From DATKJS01 sp964551995 (GTDB taxonomy: Bacteria; Acidobacteriota; Aminicenantia; Aminicenantales; Saccharicenantaceae): 64,000 nucleotides of DNA. The number at the start of each line of letters is the position of its first letter. Positions within the stretch are counted from its first letter, which is position 1. Both the position numbers and the translations under genes were made by a program. The notes under the pieces were generated by a model. It searched no databases and was not told the origin of the DNA. It saw only the letters and a list, made by a program, of their open reading frames with translations. The DNA lies in assembly GCA_964551995.1 (NCBI GenBank), contig CAZKFD010000005.1, positions 1 to 64,000 of the forward strand, in the 5' to 3' direction. This document shows, piece by piece, positions 61,983-64,000 of this stretch.

Positions 61983-64000
61983 ATGCGGTCATACCCGATC
62001 GAGCGAGTGAGAAACATCGGCATCATGGCCCATATCGACGCCGGGAAGACCACGACGACGGAGCGGATGCTGTACTACACGGGTGTGACCTACAAGATGG
62101 GAGAAGTGGACGAAGGGACGGCTGTGATGGACTGGATGCCCCAGGAGCAGGAGCGGGGGATCACCATCACCTCGGCCGCCACCGCGTGCGCATGGAAAGA
62201 CCACCGTATCAATATCATTGATACTCCTGGTCATGTGGATTTCACCGCGGAGGTCGAGCGCTCCCTGAGAGTGCTCGACGGCGCGATAGCCATACTGTGT
62301 GGAGTTGGAGGTGTCGAGCCTCAGTCCGAGACAGTGTGGCGCCAGGCCGACAAGTATCGGGTCCCCCGCATCGTGTACATCAACAAGATGGACAGGGTCG
62401 GGGCCGAGCCCGAGAGGGCCATCGAGCAGCTCGAGGCCAGGGTGGCGGCCAAGCCCCTGCCGGTCCAGATTCCCCTCGGACGGGAAGACGGATTCCGCGG
62501 CGTGATCGACCTCATCGACGAGAAGGAGATCGACTGGGGTCCGGACATTCTGGGGCGGGATTTTGTCGTCCGGGACGTCTCGGATGAACACCGCAAAGAC
62601 GTGGAGAAACAGAGGCAGAGGATGATCGAACGGTTGAGCGAGACCGACGACGCCCTGATGCAGAAGTACGTCGACGGCGTCGGCCTCACGGCGCAGGAGA
62701 TCCGGGCGGCCGTCCGCCGGGGCACCATCGGTCTGCGCTTCGTCCCCATCCTCTTCGGCGCCTCCTTCCGGAACAAGGGCATCCACCCTCTCCTCGATGC
62801 CATTGTGGATTACCTGCCCTCGCCCGTGGACATCCCCCCCGTGGAGGGCCGTCATCCGAAGACCCACGCCGCGGAGATCCGGGCGGCGGCCGACGACGCT
62901 CCCTTTTCCGGGCTGGTATTCAAGATCATGACCGACCCGTTCCTCGGCAGCCTGGCCTACTTCCGGGTGTACTCCGGAAAGACCAAGCTCGGGCAGGCGG
63001 TTTACAATTCGACCAAACAGGAGGACGCGAAGCTTTCCCGCCTTTTCGAGGTCCACGCCAACAAGAAGAAGGAGATCAAGGAGATCAACGCGGGCGACAT
63101 CGCCGCCCTGGCCCTGACGAAGAAGGTCGATACCGGCGACACGCTCTGCCTCCGGAGCCATCCCATCGTCCTCGAGTCCATCCGCTTCCCCGAGCCGGTC
63201 GTCTCGGCGACGATCGAGCCCAAGACCAAGGCGGCCCACGCGAAGCTCGACGCGGCCCTGCTGAAGCTCAAGCAGGAGGACCCGACGATCCAGATCGTGC
63301 CGGACCCGATGACCGGCCAGACCCTGGTCCGGGGCATGGGAGAGCTCCATCTGGAGATCCTCATGGACCGGCTGGAAAGGGAGTTCGGTGTGCAGGCCAA
63401 CTTGGGCAAGCCCCAGGTCGCCTATAAGGAGACGATCCAGGTCGAGGCCGAGGGGGAAGCGAAATATTCGCGCCAGATCGGCGGGAAGGAGATCTTCGGC
63501 CACTGCGCCCTCCGCGTCGAGCCGCTCGAGAGAGGCCTCGGCTTCGAGTTCGCGGACGAGACGCGCGGCGCCGCCATCCCGAGGGAGTTTGTCGGCGACA
63601 TCGAAAACGGGGTCCGAGAGGCGATCGAGGCCGGCCTTGTCGCCGGCTATCCCGTCACCGACCTCAAGGTGACCCTGACCGACGGGTCCTACCGCGAGGT
63701 GGAGTCCACCCCGCTCGCCTACAAGGTCGCCGCTTCGCTGGCGTTCCGCGAGGCCGCTAAGAAGGCGAGCCCCGCCCTCCTCGAGCCCGTTATGAAGCTC
63801 GAGGTCGTCTGCCCGGACCAGTACATGGGCGACGTCGTCGGGGACATCAACGCGCGCCGGGGCAAAATCGAGGGCATGGAGATGCGCAGCGGCTCCCGGG
63901 TCATCCGCATCCTGGTGCCGCTCGCGACCATGTTCGGGTACGCGACGGTCCTCCGGACGCTGACCCAGGGGCGGGGCGTGTTCACCATGGAGTTCTCCCA
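61983..64000 (+). CDS. fusA: Elongation factor G (3' end cut by the window)
   Basis: 672 codons are present without a stop; the gene continues past the window. RNIGIMAHIDAGKTTTTERM (G1), QEQERGITITSAAT (switch I), DTPGHVDFTAEVERS (G3) and NKMDRVGA (G4) are intact. The sequence then follows EF-G domains II-V to GRGVFTMEFS near the end. Translocase of ribosomal elongation. It lies in the normal str-operon position after rpsG. Which EF-G subfamily (single EF-G or a paralogue) was not decided. Confidence 0.96.
   Translation, partial: MRSYPIERVRNIGIMAHIDAGKTTTTERMLYYTGVTYKMGEVDEGTAVMDWMPQEQERGITITSAATACAWKDHRINIIDTPGHVDFTAEVERSLRVLDGAIAILCGVGGVEPQSETVWRQADKYRVPRIVYINKMDRVGAEPERAIEQLEARVAAKPLPVQIPLGREDGFRGVIDLIDEKEIDWGPDILGRDFVVRDVSDEHRKDVEKQRQRMIERLSETDDALMQKYVDGVGLTAQEIRAAVRRGTIGLRFVPILFGASFRNKGIHPLLDAIVDYLPSPVDIPPVEGRHPKTHAAEIRAAADDAPFSGLVFKIMTDPFLGSLAYFRVYSGKTKLGQAVYNSTKQEDAKLSRLFEVHANKKKEIKEINAGDIAALALTKKVDTGDTLCLRSHPIVLESIRFPEPVVSATIEPKTKAAHAKLDAALLKLKQEDPTIQIVPDPMTGQTLVRGMGELHLEILMDRLEREFGVQANLGKPQVAYKETIQVEAEGEAKYSRQIGGKEIFGHCALRVEPLERGLGFEFADETRGAAIPREFVGDIENGVREAIEAGLVAGYPVTDLKVTLTDGSYREVESTPLAYKVAASLAFREAAKKASPALLEPVMKLEVVCPDQYMGDVVGDINARRGKIEGMEMRSGSRVIRILVPLATMFGYATVLRTLTQGRGVFTMEFS

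Overview
This GC-rich bacterial chromosome segment is almost entirely coding, and most genes sit in short operons with 1-8 bp overlaps. It looks like core housekeeping chromosome from an anaerobic or microaerophilic, outer-membrane-bearing bacterium. The evidence is TonB/ExbBD and a beta-barrel porin, hydrogenase maturation genes, several rubrerythrin/rubredoxin-type proteins and a remnant of an F420-dependent reductase. The beta subunit of RNA polymerase carries a cysteine-rich insert that I recall from Acidobacteria-like lineages. My best guess is Acidobacteriota or a relative such as Candidatus Aminicenantes; this is inference and no search was run. No insertion sequence, prophage or CRISPR array was seen.

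Layout. 1-2813: end of a nucleotide-sugar dehydrogenase, converging on hypC-hypD-hypE. 2916-9009: uppS-cdsA-dxr-rseP-ispG-larE, an isoprenoid, phospholipid and envelope-protease operon whose last gene is frameshifted. 9024-16460 (minus strand): exbD, exbB and tonB with their own promoter, and ychF-tgt-yajC-secD-secF. 16808-21203: lepB, a probable non-coding RNA, a small SHOCT protein, SAM hydrolase and recD2. 21307-27365: a ferritin-like protein, rubredoxin, porin, purA, alr, a DUF438/hemerythrin/PAS protein and a desulforedoxin-like protein. 27541-31914: nfu, a nifS-like gene, an iscU fusion, tusA, nadA, rubrerythrin and another ferritin-like protein. 31964-40127: site-2 protease, nth, an AmrS-like radical SAM gene, archease-rtcB, polX (minus) and a tandem ThyX protein. 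40131-45536 (minus): a reductase remnant and the purine operon purB-purS-purQ-purL-purN. 45662-47324: an ECF sigma factor, its zinc-binding anti-sigma factor and a Spy-like periplasmic protein. 47334-64000: the translation/transcription cluster, with tRNAs Thr-Tyr-Gly-Thr, tuf, rpmG, tRNA-Trp, secE, nusG, rplKAJL, rpoBC, then rpsL, rpsG and a fusA gene cut by the window end.

How the parts work together. The uppS operon links MEP-pathway isoprenoid synthesis to lipid carrier and phospholipid precursor supply. The sec/yajC, lepB and rseP genes export and process envelope proteins. The nfu-nifS-iscU-tusA-nadA block looks like an iron-sulfur and sulfur-handling unit, but its cysteine desulfurase homologue lacks the PLP-binding lysine.

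Most notable observations: a sigma70-type promoter and an intrinsic terminator bracketing about 277 nt without a convincing gene (17598-17874); the lysine-less NifS next to an IscU with a double zinc-ribbon tail; two zinc ribbons inserted in RpoB; a tandem and partly degenerate ThyX; a frameshift near the 3' end of larE; and promoters placed so that ychF, uppS and the ThyX gene would have leaderless or nearly leaderless mRNAs.
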